Positions 6,530 to 14,839 of a stretch of DNA of 33,127 nt are shown here, one piece after another (the first letter of the stretch is position 1; each line of letters opens with the position of its first letter). The notes under the pieces were generated by a model. The model had not been told where the DNA came from. It worked only from the letters and a program-made list of their open reading frames with translations, and made no database searches. The stretch covers positions 1-33,127 of the forward strand of contig CAJUHV010000042.1 in the NCBI GenBank assembly GCA_910586445.1. The letters are read 5' to 3'. A program made the translations under genes and the position numbers. This DNA is from an uncultured Eubacterium sp. (GTDB lineage Bacteria > Bacillota > Clostridia > Lachnospirales > Lachnospiraceae).

Positions 6530-8002
6530 ATGTTAAGACAATGGAACGGAATACAAAAACCGTCGGATGAGACACTTGCAGCAAGGCTGGATGCAGCAAG
6601 GGAACTGCTGGCAAAGCAGCAGATGCTGGTAAAGGAAATGAAACTGCCGGTACTGGTGTTGGTGGAAGGCTGGGGGACATCAGGAAAAGGCTCCTGCATT
6701 GGAAAGATTATTAAGGGACTTGACCCAAGATTTTTTAAAGTAGCTTCCATGGAAGAGCCGACTGCTGAAGAATGCAGAAAGCCGTTCCTATACCGGCATT
6801 TTATAAAAATACCTGAGGCTGGAAATTTTCAGTTTTTAGACTCAGGCTGGATGGATGAGGTTGTAGAAGCAAAACTGCACCAGAACATGGATGCAGAAGA
6901 ATATAACAGCCGGATAGACAGCATTAAGCGGTTTGAGCGGCAATTGACGGATAACGGATATCTGGTAATGAAATTTTTCCTGCATATTTCGCAAAAAGAA
7001 CAAAAAAAGCGCATTGAAGCACTGCTGGATAATAAAGATGCAAAATGGCGTGTCAGCAAAAAAGACCGGTGGCAGAATACGCATTATGAAAAATGTGTAG
7101 GTGTTTATGACAGTTACCTGGAAGACACAAATATGCCGTCGGCACCTTGGTATATTGTTGATGCCAAGTCCAGAAAATGGACGGAGCTGCAGATTTTGGA
7201 AACACTGACGCAGGGAATAGAAATAGCGCTGAATAATCACGCATTATCGGTTCCGCTCCTGCAGAATGTATTTCCGCTTGTTCCAATGCCAAAGCTTTCT
7301 GAAATTCCTCTGGACTGTGCCGTAATTGAAGAAGAATTGTATAAACCACAGTTAAAGCAGCTCCAACAGCGGCTCGGTGAGCTGCATAACCGTCTGTACC
7401 GAAAAAAAATGCCTGTAATTATTGCATATGAAGGATGGGACGCCGCGGGCAAAGGAGGAAATATCAAAAGGCTGACAGAAGCCCTTGACCCAAGAGGCTA
7501 CGAAGTGCACCCGATTGCAAGTCCGGAACCGCATGAAAAAGCCAGACATTATCTGTGGCGGTTTTGGAACCATATGCCGAAAACAGGCCATATTGCGATA
7601 TTTGACCGCACTTGGTATGGAAGGGTTATGGTAGAACGCTTAGAAGGCTTCTGCAGTGAAAATGACTGGAAACGTGCCTATAACGAAATAAACGAATTTG
7701 AACGTGAGCTGCATGAATGGGGCGCGATTATTATCAAATTCTGGGTGCAGATTGATAAAGATACACAGCTTACACGTTTTACAGACCGTCAGAATACACC
7801 GGAAAAGCAGTGGAAAATTACAGATGAAGACTGGCGCAACCGTGAGAAGTGGGACCAGTATGAAGAAGCAGTAAATGAAATGATCCAAAAAACAAGTACT
7901 GTTTATGCTCCGTGGCATATTTTGGAATCCGTAGACAAAAAATATGCCCGTATCAAAGCACTTCAGATTGTAATTGATGAATTAGAGAAAGGATTAAAGT
8001 AA
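6530..8002 (+). CDS. pap: Polyphosphate:AMP phosphotransferase (two-domain PPK2)
   Basis: This 490-residue protein carries two PPK2 domains in tandem, the architecture of enzymes that phosphorylate AMP to ADP with inorganic polyphosphate. The first P-loop is 'GWGTSGKG' (residues 47-54) and the second, near residues 301-310, is 'GWDAAGKG'. The second domain has an intact catalytic motif, 'FDRTWYGRVMVERL'. In the first domain the corresponding stretch reads 'LDSGWMDEVVEAKL' and lacks the Arg of DRxWY, so the N-terminal half is probably structural or regulatory, as in known two-domain PPK2 proteins. The ATG at 6530 is preferred because GGGAGG lies nine bases upstream; a GTG at 6524 is too close to it. 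A hairpin follows the gene. It likely recycles AMP using polyphosphate stores. Confidence 0.92.
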   Translation: MLRQWNGIQKPSDETLAARLDAARELLAKQQMLVKEMKLPVLVLVEGWGTSGKGSCIGKIIKGLDPRFFKVASMEEPTAEECRKPFLYRHFIKIPEAGNFQFLDSGWMDEVVEAKLHQNMDAEEYNSRIDSIKRFERQLTDNGYLVMKFFLHISQKEQKKRIEALLDNKDAKWRVSKKDRWQNTHYEKCVGVYDSYLEDTNMPSAPWYIVDAKSRKWTELQILETLTQGIEIALNNHALSVPLLQNVFPLVPMPKLSEIPLDCAVIEEELYKPQLKQLQQRLGELHNRLYRKKMPVIIAYEGWDAAGKGGNIKRLTEALDPRGYEVHPIASPEPHEKARHYLWRFWNHMPKTGHIAIFDRTWYGRVMVERLEGFCSENDWKRAYNEINEFERELHEWGAIIIKFWVQIDKDTQLTRFTDRQNTPEKQWKITDEDWRNREKWDQYEEAVNEMIQKTSTVYAPWHILESVDKKYARIKALQIVIDELEKGLK

Positions 8003-8024
8003 ATCTAAATAATATATTTTCATA

Positions 8025-8061
8025 AGAAGCGCAGACCCGACTGAAATGGATTTGCGCTTCT
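8025..8061 (+). terminator. Probable terminator after pap
   Basis: AGAAGCGCA (8025-8033) pairs with TGCGCTTCT (8053-8061) around a 19-nt loop. The T tract that should follow is short, so termination may be weak. Confidence 0.55.
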
Positions 8062-8168
8062 ATTAAACGGCTGTGGTGCCGCTGCTTTGATATGCCAATC
8101 AAATTATATATACATATAATAATTATACTAATCTAAGATAAATCTGGGACAAATAGGAGGCAGAAGGT

Positions 8169-9284
8169 TTGAGTATATTTCATGTAGGTTTAAGAAAAAT
8201 AGTAGATGACAGCTATGATATTGAAGCAGGATTTTCGCTGGAAGAAAAGCTGGTTCAGGATATTCAAAACGGCATGATCGGAAACATTCGAAAATTTGCC
8301 ATAATTACAGACAGCATTGTACAAGATCTCTATGCAGGGAAGATTGTTTCATTACTACAGGATGCCGGCTTTCAAGCAGATCTTTTTGTGTTTGAAGCAG
8401 GTGAAAAAAATAAAACACGCGGGACGAAAGAGGCAGTGGAGGATGCCATGCTTGCAAAAGGATACCGGCGGGACTGCTGCATTTTAGCAATAGGCGGCGG
8501 AGTTGTCACTGACCTGGCCGGTTTTGTGGCAGGCACATATGGACGCGGTGTTCCATTTATCAATTATGCTACTACGCTGCTGGCGGCTGCGGATGCCTCT
8601 GTAGGCGGCAAAACGGCAGTAGATACGCCGCTTGCTACAAACCTTATCGGATTGTTTTACCAGCCAAAAAAAGTATATGTGGACATCGCAGCATGGAAAA
8701 CACTTCCGCCCAGACAGATCGCAAGCGGAATGGCAGAAACGATAAAGCATGCCTGCCTGGCAGACCGTGAATTTTTTGATTATTTAAATACGCATATGGA
8801 TGCCATAAAATCATTTGACAAAGCGGCCTGTGAGCATATTGCAGAAAAAAACTGCCGCATAAAATATGAAGTCGTAATGAAAGACGAGCGTGAAAGCGGC
8901 CTGCGTGAAATTTTAAATCTCGGACATACCGTAGGACGTGCAGTCGAAACGGTCAGTGAGTACCGCCTGCTGCATGGAGAAGCACTTGCGGTCGGGCTGG
9001 CTGCAGAAGTCAATCTGGCGTACCGGCTTCAATATATATCTGCGAAAGAGCGGGACGCTGTTATTGCGCTGCTGCACAAAGCAGGACTGCAGACTGCCAT
9101 ACCTGCATATATTGACCGTGAAGCATTGGTGCAGAAATTATATACTGACAAAAAAGTAAAAAACGGAAAACTAAGGTTTGTCATTCAAAAAGGGATCGGC
9201 GAAATTGTAGAATTTGAAGAAGGTGTATTTGCCATACCGATCGAAGAAAATACTGCCAGGGCAGTTATTATGGAACTTCCATAG
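8169..9284 (+). CDS. aroB: 3-dehydroquinate synthase
   Basis: This 371-residue NAD- and metal-dependent enzyme converts DAHP to 3-dehydroquinate, step two of the shikimate pathway. The NAD-binding segment 'AIGGGVVTDLAGFVAGTYGR' begins near residue 107 and is followed by the substrate/NAD region 'YATTLLAAADASVGGKTAVD'. Expected metal ligands are present: Glu190 in 'MAETIKHA', His253 in 'LGHTVG' and His269 in 'LLHGEALAVG'. Length is normal. Translation starts at TTG (8169), eight bases after AGGAGG at 8155-8160; no better ATG is in frame upstream. No other aro gene is adjacent, and downstream lies an AT-rich island with an orphan recombinase, so aroB looks like a single-gene unit at the edge of accessory DNA. 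Confidence 0.95.
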   Translation: MSIFHVGLRKIVDDSYDIEAGFSLEEKLVQDIQNGMIGNIRKFAIITDSIVQDLYAGKIVSLLQDAGFQADLFVFEAGEKNKTRGTKEAVEDAMLAKGYRRDCCILAIGGGVVTDLAGFVAGTYGRGVPFINYATTLLAAADASVGGKTAVDTPLATNLIGLFYQPKKVYVDIAAWKTLPPRQIASGMAETIKHACLADREFFDYLNTHMDAIKSFDKAACEHIAEKNCRIKYEVVMKDERESGLREILNLGHTVGRAVETVSEYRLLHGEALAVGLAAEVNLAYRLQYISAKERDAVIALLHKAGLQTAIPAYIDREALVQKLYTDKKVKNGKLRFVIQKGIGEIVEFEEGVFAIPIEENTARAVIMELP

Positions 9285-9564
9285 ATTTTCATTAATAAAG
9301 ATTAAATATAGATAAAATATTCAAATTAAAATTATTATCGTATTTTATAGCAGCATAATTTTATAAGAAAGTGTCATGCAAGGATTTTAAATTTCATTTG
9401 TTTGGTTTATTTATTATTTTATTATTAGTAAATGCCTTTGCTTATTCCGAGTTGCATTGCGTTTATGTTGTTGCTTGAATTTATCAAAGGCATTTTATCC
9501 ATTTGGATGTGTAAAATGTTATGCCGTGTTTTATTGGGCTGTTTTTCTTTTGTAAAACTAAATT
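9285..9564. other. AT-rich intergenic stretch between aroB and the recombinase
   Basis: This 280-bp stretch separates the convergent aroB and recombinase genes. It holds one clear structure, an 11-bp inverted repeat at 9430-9495. I see no coding frame with a ribosome binding site and no RNA gene. Confidence 0.6.
9430..9495. repeat. 11-bp inverted repeat with 44-bp spacer beside the recombinase gene
   Basis: AAATGCCTTTG (9430-9440) and CAAAGGCATTT (9485-9495) are perfect inverted copies. The spacer is long for an ordinary terminator, and the T runs are short on both strands. It may be a bidirectional terminator for the convergent genes or a recombination site. The core AAAGGCAT recurs at 10267-10274 on the other side of the recombinase. 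Confidence 0.7.
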
Positions 9565-10140
9565 TTATAAATTCATAGAATTATATAAATCATCTTTATC
9601 ATCCTGGTAAATGGATAAATATCTTTTTGTAATTTCTATGCTGGAATGGTTGTAAATATTCATGATCAATGCAGTCGGCGTGCCCATTTTCCATGCATGA
9701 TAGCCGAATGTTTTGCGCAGGGAATGGCAGCTGATATTTCCCTCAATCCGATTGGCCTGTGCAGCATCCTTGATAATATGATATGCACGGTTTCTGGAAA
9801 TAGGTTCATGACGGTTTTTATCACTACAGAAAATATATTCGTCCTCACGCCGAAACGGCTTCTTTTTTTTCAACAGTTTAAACGCACCAATACAGCTGGA
9901 ATTTAATGCAATGACGGCACGCTTTTTTGTTTTCTGCTCATACAGATCTATATGACTTTTATATTTACGTGACTGTGAATCATACACATCCTGCCATTTC
10001 AAATGCAGCAGGTCACTGATTCTGAGTGCAGTATTGATTCCTATTACAAACAATGTATAATCCCGATAACAATTTTTAGATAGGTAATATTCTTTCATTT
10101 TTTCTATTTCTTCCTTTGTTCTTATTGGTGATGTCACCAT
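9565..10140 (-). CDS. Minimal tyrosine recombinase (catalytic domain only)
   Basis: This 191-residue protein is a site-specific tyrosine recombinase with the full catalytic set: Arg40 in 'TALRISDLL', Lys70, His139 and Arg142 in 'HSLRKTFG', His165 in 'YNHSS' and the nucleophile Tyr174 in 'RYLSI'. It lacks the N-terminal core-binding (SAM-like) domain of XerC/D and phage integrases, so its size and layout resemble FimB/FimE-type invertases and orphan Firmicutes integrases. The start is placed at 10140, eight bases after AAAGGAGG on the minus strand; an upstream in-frame ATG at 10167 lacks a ribosome site. It is one of only two minus-strand genes here, stands alone in AT-rich DNA, and has no excisionase or phage gene nearby. 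Its target site is unknown; local inverted repeats or the window-end repeat are candidates. Confidence 0.88.
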   Translation of the reverse strand: MVTSPIRTKEEIEKMKEYYLSKNCYRDYTLFVIGINTALRISDLLHLKWQDVYDSQSRKYKSHIDLYEQKTKKRAVIALNSSCIGAFKLLKKKKPFRREDEYIFCSDKNRHEPISRNRAYHIIKDAAQANRIEGNISCHSLRKTFGYHAWKMGTPTALIMNIYNHSSIEITKRYLSIYQDDKDDLYNSMNL

Positions 10141-10306
10141 ATGTTGATCCTCCTTTGTATATGGCATAACATTTTACAGCTTGATATCATACAATATATA
10201 ACATATACGTCATAAAAATATAATTCTTTTTACACATATCTTGAAAGAGCATTTAAATTACTTCTTAAAGGCATGTAAAACAGAAAAAATATGGATTCAA
10301 AAAAAT

Positions 10307-10407
10307 AAAATGTTTCTAAATTCCTTATATATAATTCTGCTGCCCTTCTGAAATATTTCTAAAATGTAATATACCATTTATATAATCATTCTAAAATATT
10401 TCTTAAT
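10307..10407. repeat. Three direct copies of a 15-bp motif at 43-bp spacing
   Basis: The copies are AAAATGTTTCTAAAT (10307), GAAATATTTCTAAAA (10350) and AAAATATTTCTTAAT (10393). The second and third are also preceded by ATTCT or CTTCT. Intervening sequence is only weakly similar, so this is an iterated element rather than a simple tandem duplication. Protein binding sites are a natural reading but are not shown. Confidence 0.6.
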
Positions 10408-10442
10408 CTTGTATTTTCTGTGCCTGATATTACAATTTCTTA

Positions 10443-10471
10443 TTGTACTGCAGATCCATTTTTATTATAAT
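10443..10471 (+). promoter_or_regulatory. Putative promoter of the nucleotidyltransferase/HAD gene
   Basis: TTGTAC (10443-10448) and TATAAT (10466-10471) are separated by 17 bp, 58 bp before the start codon. A weaker alternative is TTGTAT-16-TACAAT at 10409-10436. Confidence 0.55.
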
Positions 10472-10529
10472 AAAGAAAGTTATTTTTAGGCATTTAATAC
10501 ATAAGAAAGTAAATTTAGAGGAATATTGT

Positions 10530-11798
10530 ATGAAAATAGTAATTATAACAGGCTGGAATGGGTCAGGAGCTGCATTTTCAAGAAGTGATCTTCAAAAACC
10601 CCTGCTGCCGATTTTAGGAAAACCTATTTTAGAATACCAGATAGAAGTGCTGCGGCAGCAGGGATATACAGATCTTGTTCTCACTGCAGGGCATTCTGGC
10701 AGTGTGATAAAGGATTATTTTCTTTCTGGCGAAGCCCACGGCGTTTCGATCCGTTATATAGATGAAACCGAACCTCTTGGAACAGCAGGTGCATTATTTT
10801 ATTTAAAAAAAGAGATGGCAGAAGAGATAAAAGAAGATTTCTTATTGTTATATGGTGATATTGTATTTGATATTAATATAGAAAGAATGCTTTCTTTTCA
10901 TAAAGAAAAAGGCGGGACTGCCACGATTCTGACGCAGCCGAGCACTCATCCATATGACAGTGCCCTGATAGAAGCTGATAAAGACGGACTTGTAAGCGGC
11001 TGGCTTTCAGAAGAAGATGAACGCCTGTACTGCCGTAACTGTGCCAGTGCAGGCATTTATATGCTCTCTCCAAAGATCCTTGATTCTATTAACAGCCCCC
11101 AAAAGATGGATCTTGACAGAGATCTTTTAAAAAGTCTAATGAAAAGCAGACAATTATATGCATATGCTTCACCAGAATATGTCAAGCAGATCGATACGCC
11201 TGACTGTCTGGCTGAAGCTGCCGGCGATTTAAAAAGCGGCAGGGTACAGATGAAAAATCTCAGCAGAAAACAAAAAGCCGTTTTTTTAGACCGAGACGGC
11301 ACCTTAAACGTCCATAAAGGTTTTATTACAGGGGCAGAAGAAATCGAGTTATGTGAAGGCGCGGCAGAAGCGGTAAAACGAATCAACAAAAGCGGCTATC
11401 TTGCGGTTATTGTTTCCAACCAGCCTGTCATTGCAAGAGGAGAGGCTACCTTTGCACAAGTAGACCAGATGATGGATAAAATCGAAACACTGCTGGGAGC
11501 AGGCGGGGCCTATATAGACGACCGCTTTTACTGTCCGCATCATCCAGAACGCGGACATAAAGGGGAAGTACCGGAGCTGAAAATAGAGTGCAGCTGCCGC
11601 AAGCCTCAGCCTGGATTGCTTCTGCAGGCAGCAGAAAAATACAATATAGATTTAAAACATTCCTATATGATTGGAGATACATTTCGAGACATTGGAGCCG
11701 GAAAAAATGCCGGATGCACTTCGTATCTGTTGGATGATCATAATGGCAATGATTATGATTATAAAAATTTATTAGACTGCATCAAAGAAATTTTGTAA
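10530..11798 (+). CDS. Sugar nucleotidyltransferase fused to a GmhB-like HAD phosphatase
   Basis: This 422-residue fusion has an N-terminal GT-A nucleotidyltransferase domain (about residues 1-235; 'KPLLPILGKPILEYQIEVL', 'LLLYGDIVFDIN') and a C-terminal HAD-IIIA phosphatase from about residue 250. The phosphatase has the DxD nucleophile pair Asp254/Asp256 in 'FLDRDGTLN', a zinc loop with 'CPHHPE' and 'CSC', and 'MIGDTFRDIGAG', matching D,D-heptose 1,7-bisphosphate 7-phosphatase. Such fusions are thought to serve nucleotide-activated heptose synthesis for surface glycans; no heptose isomerase or kinase is nearby. The nucleotidyltransferase signature GGxGTRL is altered to 'GWNGSGA', losing the usual arginine, so that half may be weakened or changed. 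The ATG at 10530 follows GAGGA; earlier in-frame starts lack a ribosome site. Confidence 0.85.
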   Translation: MKIVIITGWNGSGAAFSRSDLQKPLLPILGKPILEYQIEVLRQQGYTDLVLTAGHSGSVIKDYFLSGEAHGVSIRYIDETEPLGTAGALFYLKKEMAEEIKEDFLLLYGDIVFDINIERMLSFHKEKGGTATILTQPSTHPYDSALIEADKDGLVSGWLSEEDERLYCRNCASAGIYMLSPKILDSINSPQKMDLDRDLLKSLMKSRQLYAYASPEYVKQIDTPDCLAEAAGDLKSGRVQMKNLSRKQKAVFLDRDGTLNVHKGFITGAEEIELCEGAAEAVKRINKSGYLAVIVSNQPVIARGEATFAQVDQMMDKIETLLGAGGAYIDDRFYCPHHPERGHKGEVPELKIECSCRKPQPGLLLQAAEKYNIDLKHSYMIGDTFRDIGAGKNAGCTSYLLDDHNGNDYDYKNLLDCIKEIL

Positions 11799-11817
11799 CA
11801 AAATCCCGCCTTTTGTT
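11797..11817 (+). terminator. Weak hairpin between the fusion gene and the permease gene
   Basis: AACAAAA (11797-11803) pairs with TTTTGTT (11811-11817) around TCCCGCC. It begins at the stop codon and has only seven A/T-rich pairs, so it may attenuate rather than end transcription. Confidence 0.3.
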
Positions 11818-11844
11818 GTTGTGGCAGGAGAAAGGATAAGTTTT

Positions 11845-12975
11845 ATGAAACTGCACATAAAATATTTAAAAATATTTTGTAATCTCATTGCATTTGTGCT
11901 TTTTTTATTATTCATTATATTTATTGTACCAAAATTTATTGTTTTTTTTATGCCGTTTGTAATCGGGTTTATTTTATCTCTGATAGCAAATCCGCTTGTG
12001 CGGTTTTTTGAGAAAAAACTGCGGATCAAGCGAAAATATGGTACCTTCATTACAATTGTAATGGTCATCGGTGCTTTGGTATTCGTCTGCTATGGAGCCG
12101 GGCTTGCACTTGTAGTCGGCATCCGCAGCTTTATAGAATATCTGCCGACTATGTATGAGAATGCAGGAATCGAAATAAATACAGCAATAGAGCAGCTGCA
12201 GGCACTGCTGCATAAGGTACCTGCTTTATCAAAAGTAGATGTAGGTGAATTCGGCATATTTGTACAGGATCTGCTCGGCAGCCTGGTCGATAATTATAAA
12301 GAGCCGACAGTTTCTGCTATCGGCGGTTTGGCTACCAGCATACCGGATATACTGGTCAGTGTCATTATGGGACTTTTAGCGACTTACTTTTTTATTACAG
12401 ACCGGGACAGGCTGTTGAAGGCTGTAAGAAAGTATATTCCACGATCGGTACATGAAAAAAGCATGTTAATATATAATCATATTATACGTGCAGTTGGAGG
12501 ATATTTCAAAGCACAGATTAAGATCATGTTTGTAATCTACGTTGTGATTACAGTCGGGCTTATGATAATAAGGATAAACTTTGCATGGCTGATAGGCTTT
12601 GGAATTGCATTTTTAGACATGCTGCCGGTCTTCGGCACGGGCACCGTGTTGATTCCATGGGCTGTAGTAAAGATCTTTTCGGGAAATATTGCAACCGCAG
12701 TCGGCATGCTCATATTATATGCAGTTTCTCTGATAGTCCATCAGCTGATCCAGCCAAAGCTTGTCGGGGAATCCATCGGCCTGGACTCGTTTACCACTTT
12801 GTTTTTTATGTTTATCGGTTATAAAATCAAAGGTGTGACGGGAATGATTATCGCAATCCCTATTGGAATGATTTTGTGTACATTTTACGAGGCAGGTGCA
12901 TTTGACCACCTGATCTGGTGTGTGACAGAAATCATTCATGATGTGCGGGAATTTTGTAAAATTGAACATGAATAG
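11845..12975 (+). CDS. ytvI: AI-2E family permease, YtvI-like sporulation membrane protein
   Basis: This 376-residue polytopic membrane protein belongs to the AI-2E/PerM family. It has two N-terminal transmembrane segments, a central soluble stretch rich in amphipathic helices, and a hydrophobic C-terminal half. The signature 'DMLPVFGTGTVLIPWAVVK' and the following 'HQLIQPKLVGESIGLD' closely match the sporulation protein YtvI subgroup. Members are thought to be transporters of small molecules; the YtvI substrate is unknown. The ATG at 11845 is chosen because AAAGGA lies eight bases upstream; a GTG at 11821 has none. It precedes the short-chain dehydrogenase by 18 bp, so these genes are likely cotranscribed, and a PdaA-like spore cortex enzyme follows, consistent with a sporulation setting. 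Confidence 0.82.
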   Translation: MKLHIKYLKIFCNLIAFVLFLLFIIFIVPKFIVFFMPFVIGFILSLIANPLVRFFEKKLRIKRKYGTFITIVMVIGALVFVCYGAGLALVVGIRSFIEYLPTMYENAGIEINTAIEQLQALLHKVPALSKVDVGEFGIFVQDLLGSLVDNYKEPTVSAIGGLATSIPDILVSVIMGLLATYFFITDRDRLLKAVRKYIPRSVHEKSMLIYNHIIRAVGGYFKAQIKIMFVIYVVITVGLMIIRINFAWLIGFGIAFLDMLPVFGTGTVLIPWAVVKIFSGNIATAVGMLILYAVSLIVHQLIQPKLVGESIGLDSFTTLFFMFIGYKIKGVTGMIIAIPIGMILCTFYEAGAFDHLIWCVTEIIHDVREFCKIEHE

Positions 12976-12993
12976 CAGATTTAAGGAGACGTT

Positions 12994-13758
12994 ATGAAAA
13001 AATATGCAGTAATTACAGGCGCAAGCTCGGGAATCGGAATTGAATTTGCAAAACATCTGGCAAGGCAAGGCTATGCACTAGTCTTAATTGCCCGCAGGAA
13101 AGAGCGCCTGCTAAAGCTGGCCAGACAGCTTAAAACCGACTGCGAGATTATTCCGGCAGATTTATCAGACATAGATGAATGCAGGATGGTTTATAAGCAG
13201 CTTGCAGATAAAAATATAGAGATCTTTATTAATAATGCCGGATTTGGTGACTGCGGGCCGTTTATAGAAGGCGATCTGGACAAAGAAATGCAGATGCTTG
13301 CAGTAAATGTACAGGCAGTGCATTTTTTTACAAAGTGCATGCTGCAGAAAATGCAGAAACTAAATTACGGATATATATTAAATGTGGCCTCCTGTGCAGG
13401 GCTTGTTCCGGCAGGACCATACATGTCTGTTTATTATGCGACAAAATCATATGTCACCAGCCTGACGAGAGCGGTTGCAGCCGAACAGCGTGAAAGGGGC
13501 AGCCGCATATATATCGGCTGTCTGTGTCCTGGGCCGGTAAATACTGAATTCAATCGCGTGGCAAATGTTAAATTTACATTAAATGGCATATCCGCCGGCT
13601 GCTGCGTGTCATATGCTTTATCCCAGATGAAAAAGAGAAAAACTGTCATTATTCCAAAGCTCAGCATAAAAGCCGTTGTCGCGCTTGGACGTATATTTCC
13701 ACAGGAACTGTATATAAGGCTTGTATCACGCCAGCAAAAGAAAAAAATATATTCTTAA
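12994..13758 (+). CDS. Short-chain dehydrogenase/reductase
   Basis: This 254-residue cytoplasmic oxidoreductase is a classical SDR. The Rossmann cofactor motif 'TGASSGIG' is at residues 8-15, 'NNAG' at 80-83, the catalytic serine lies in 'VASCAG', and the catalytic Tyr147 and Lys151 are in 'YYATK'. The sequence 'CPGPVNTEF' after the active site is also typical. Arg residues in 'ARRKER' after the second strand suggest NADP(H) preference. Subfamily features (DltE/YqjQ-like 'LARRKERL', 'ADLS') point to a broad acyl or ketone reductase, but the substrate cannot be read. It starts 18 bp after the YtvI-like gene with a good AAGGAGA site, so it is probably in that operon. Confidence 0.88.
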   Translation: MKKYAVITGASSGIGIEFAKHLARQGYALVLIARRKERLLKLARQLKTDCEIIPADLSDIDECRMVYKQLADKNIEIFINNAGFGDCGPFIEGDLDKEMQMLAVNVQAVHFFTKCMLQKMQKLNYGYILNVASCAGLVPAGPYMSVYYATKSYVTSLTRAVAAEQRERGSRIYIGCLCPGPVNTEFNRVANVKFTLNGISAGCCVSYALSQMKKRKTVIIPKLSIKAVVALGRIFPQELYIRLVSRQQKKKIYS

Positions 13759-13833
13759 ATTATCATCCTGCCTGATCATATTCTATGATCTGCTGCATAC
13801 GTATAGAATTAAGGACATAGGAAACATGATTGC

Positions 13834-14685
13834 GTGACGCCAATGAAATTAAAAAAATCAAAACAACTTTTGATTATACCGGCACTTGCAGCAGCATTTT
13901 TGACCGGACGTATGACAGCCTCTGGAATCCAGCAGCTGCAGAGCACTTATGCCATTGTGCCGCAGGCGGAAAACTGGGGGCTGGGTTTTGCCGAAAGCGG
14001 TTCTGAGAAACAGCCTACGGGCAACGCCTCAGCAGATGAGCTGAGCCAGTATAATGCCCATTTTGTAGGCAGCAGCCAGGAAAAAGTAATTTATTTGACC
14101 TTTGACTGCGGATATGAAAACGGCAATACAAAAAACATATTGAAAGCTTTAAAAAAGCACAATGCAAAAGGCACATTTTTTGTAGTCGGCCATTTTCTGG
14201 AAACGAGTCCTGATCTGGTCAAGCAGATGATTGCAGAGGGCCATGCTGTCGGCAATCATACATATCACCATCCAGATATGTCAGCAATTGCTACAAAAGA
14301 GTCCTTCCAAAAGGAAATGGAAGATACTGCGGCTTTGTTTCAGCAGATTACAGGCGAAGAAATGTCAAAATATTACCGCCCGCCGCAGGGAAAATACAGC
14401 ACTGTCAACTTAAAAATGGCAAAAGAGCTTGGTTATCACACTTTTTTCTGGAGCCTTGCTTATGTGGACTGGTATGAAGATAAGCAGCCGTCGCACGAAG
14501 AAGCCTTTGGAAAACTGACGGGCAGGATTCACCCAGGTGCGATTGTGCTGCTGCACAGTACCTCAAAGACAAACGGAGAAATTTTAGATGAACTGCTGAC
14601 GAAATGGGAGAAAATGGGCTACACATTCCAGCCATTGTCATATCTGATAGACAATACATCTGATAAAAATTCAAATAAAGATTAA
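13834..14685 (+). CDS. pdaA: PdaA-like polysaccharide deacetylase (muramic delta-lactam)
   Basis: This 283-residue protein has an N-terminal membrane anchor or signal segment and a NodB/CE4 deacetylase domain. Catalytic features are Asp91 in 'LTFDCGYENG', His142 and His146 in 'GNHTYHHPDM', and 'YRPPQGKYS'. The second Asp of the usual TFDDG motif is replaced, and the 'GYENG' continuation matches PdaA enzymes, which act on N-acetylmuramate to form the spore-cortex delta-lactam; other CE4 enzymes keep the second Asp. I therefore infer a role in cortex synthesis rather than general peptidoglycan deacetylation. GTG at 13834 follows AGGAAA by nine bases; the ATG at 13843 is an alternative with poor spacing. 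It lies 75 bp after the SDR gene, and a terminator follows at 14840. Confidence 0.85.
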   Translation: MTPMKLKKSKQLLIIPALAAAFLTGRMTASGIQQLQSTYAIVPQAENWGLGFAESGSEKQPTGNASADELSQYNAHFVGSSQEKVIYLTFDCGYENGNTKNILKALKKHNAKGTFFVVGHFLETSPDLVKQMIAEGHAVGNHTYHHPDMSAIATKESFQKEMEDTAALFQQITGEEMSKYYRPPQGKYSTVNLKMAKELGYHTFFWSLAYVDWYEDKQPSHEEAFGKLTGRIHPGAIVLLHSTSKTNGEILDELLTKWEKMGYTFQPLSYLIDNTSDKNSNKD

Positions 14686-14839
14686 CAAACGTGAAGAATT
14701 TATCTGAAACAGAGGATGAATTATCCGAATCATCTTGGAAATTGGCAGTCCAAGAAGCTTAAATTTAGGAATGCAGGCTGCAGGAATGATTGTTCAAACA
14801 CGTTCTGGGATAATTAAGTGATCATCTGGTGCAGCATTT

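Larger units (their letters stand above)
10141..10529. other. AT-rich divergent intergenic region with a 43-bp-periodic motif
   Basis: This 389-bp region lies between the divergent recombinase and nucleotidyltransferase genes. A motif close to AAAATATTTCTTAAT occurs at 10307, 10350 and 10393, exactly 43 bp apart. The AAAGGCAT core shared with the inverted repeat at 9430-9495 occurs at 10267-10274, and a related TAGGCATTT occurs near 10487. I see no coding frame in it. Confidence 0.6.

Noticed and set aside
6842..7240. Minus-strand frame of 132 codons within pap
   Set aside because: It is a shadow of the conserved PPK2 gene and lacks a start site context.
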